Origin: an uncultured Bacilli bacterium
GTDB taxonomy: Bacteria > Bacillota_I > Bacilli_A > RF39 > UBA660
DNA length: 5,430 nt
NCBI GenBank assembly: GCA_934130235.1
Contig: CAKOXU010000039.1
Location: 1 to 5,430, forward strand
Direction: 5' to 3'
Positions 5,380-5,430 of the stretch are shown here, piece by piece; within the stretch, counting starts at the first letter, position 1, and every line of letters starts with the position of its first letter. A model generated the notes under the pieces. It saw nothing but the letters and a program-made list of their open reading frames with translations. It had not been told where the DNA came from and made no database searches. The translations under genes were made by a program, and so were the position numbers.

Positions 5380-5408
5380 ATTATATAACAAATAGAAAAA
5401 AAAGTATA
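5380..5408 (-). promoter_or_regulatory. Possible promoter for the TrmH-rimM-trmD unit
   Basis: A perfect TATAAT (plus 5380-5385) lies 15 bases before the ATG at 5364. Seventeen bases further upstream, TATACT (5403-5408) matches the -35 consensus at only three of six positions. Transcription would begin at about the ribosome binding site itself, leaving a leader of roughly nine bases. The site may therefore be chance in AT-rich DNA, with the true promoter beyond the window edge. Confidence 0.35.
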
Positions 5409-5430
5409 GATTAAAGATTCTATCAAAAAA

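Noticed and set aside
5362..5391. TTG start at 5391 for the TrmH-family gene
   Set aside because: It lacks a ribosome binding site, contains the possible -10 element and adds residues not expected in the family. The ATG at 5364 has GGTGAT in the usual place.
5400..5430. Possible terminator of an upstream gene (ATAGA/TCTAT followed by a T run on the minus strand)
   Set aside because: The stem is only five A/T-rich pairs with a long loop, and the window ends before any upstream gene can be seen.
1..5430. Mobile element, CRISPR array, defence system, tRNA, rRNA or riboswitch
   Set aside because: I saw no transposase or integrase motifs, no regularly spaced direct repeats, no cloverleaf and no long structured leader. 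Gaps between genes are under about 75 bases.

Overview
The window reads as a chromosomal stretch of a low-G+C Firmicutes-type bacterium (Bacilli, possibly one of the reduced-genome, Mollicutes-related gut lineages). By eye the DNA is strongly AT-rich, the codons favour A/T, and the ribosome binding sites resemble AGGTGAT. The gene order in the left half matches the Bacillus subtilis yrzL-yrrK-yrzB-yrrL-yrrM block. TGA is used as a stop codon (rimM, trmD, ruvX) and the tryptophan codons I checked are TGG, so this is standard code 11, not the Mycoplasma code. The species cannot be named from this sequence alone.

All ten genes lie on the minus strand and read from right to left. Two transcription units are visible. 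The first (about 5364 down to 2753) holds a TrmH/SpoU-family RNA 2'-O-methyltransferase, rimM (16S maturation factor), trmD (tRNA m1G37 methyltransferase) and two small proteins I do not recognise. It ends at a hairpin terminator at 2732-2754. The second (2681 down to 67) holds ireB, ruvX/yqgF, a DUF1292 protein, mltG and a TrmR-like O-methyltransferase. It starts from a good sigma-A-type promoter whose -35 element lies in the tail of the preceding terminator. It ends at a strong intrinsic terminator at 52-76. A terminator-like hairpin between the DUF1292 gene and mltG may lower expression of the last two genes.

Functionally, the first unit is about RNA modification and ribosome maturation. 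The second combines 16S rRNA processing (RuvX), a regulator linked to the PASTA kinase pathway (IreB), peptidoglycan chain termination (MltG) and wobble-uridine modification (TrmR-like). Packing is tight: most junctions overlap or lie within 20 bases, and several Shine-Dalgarno sites are built into the stop codon of the gene before.

I found no mobile element, CRISPR array, tRNA, rRNA, riboswitch or defence system. The least explained content is the pair of small genes after trmD, one of which carries three short tandem protein repeats. I see no convincing evidence of a new multi-gene system; this is mostly a conserved housekeeping region.
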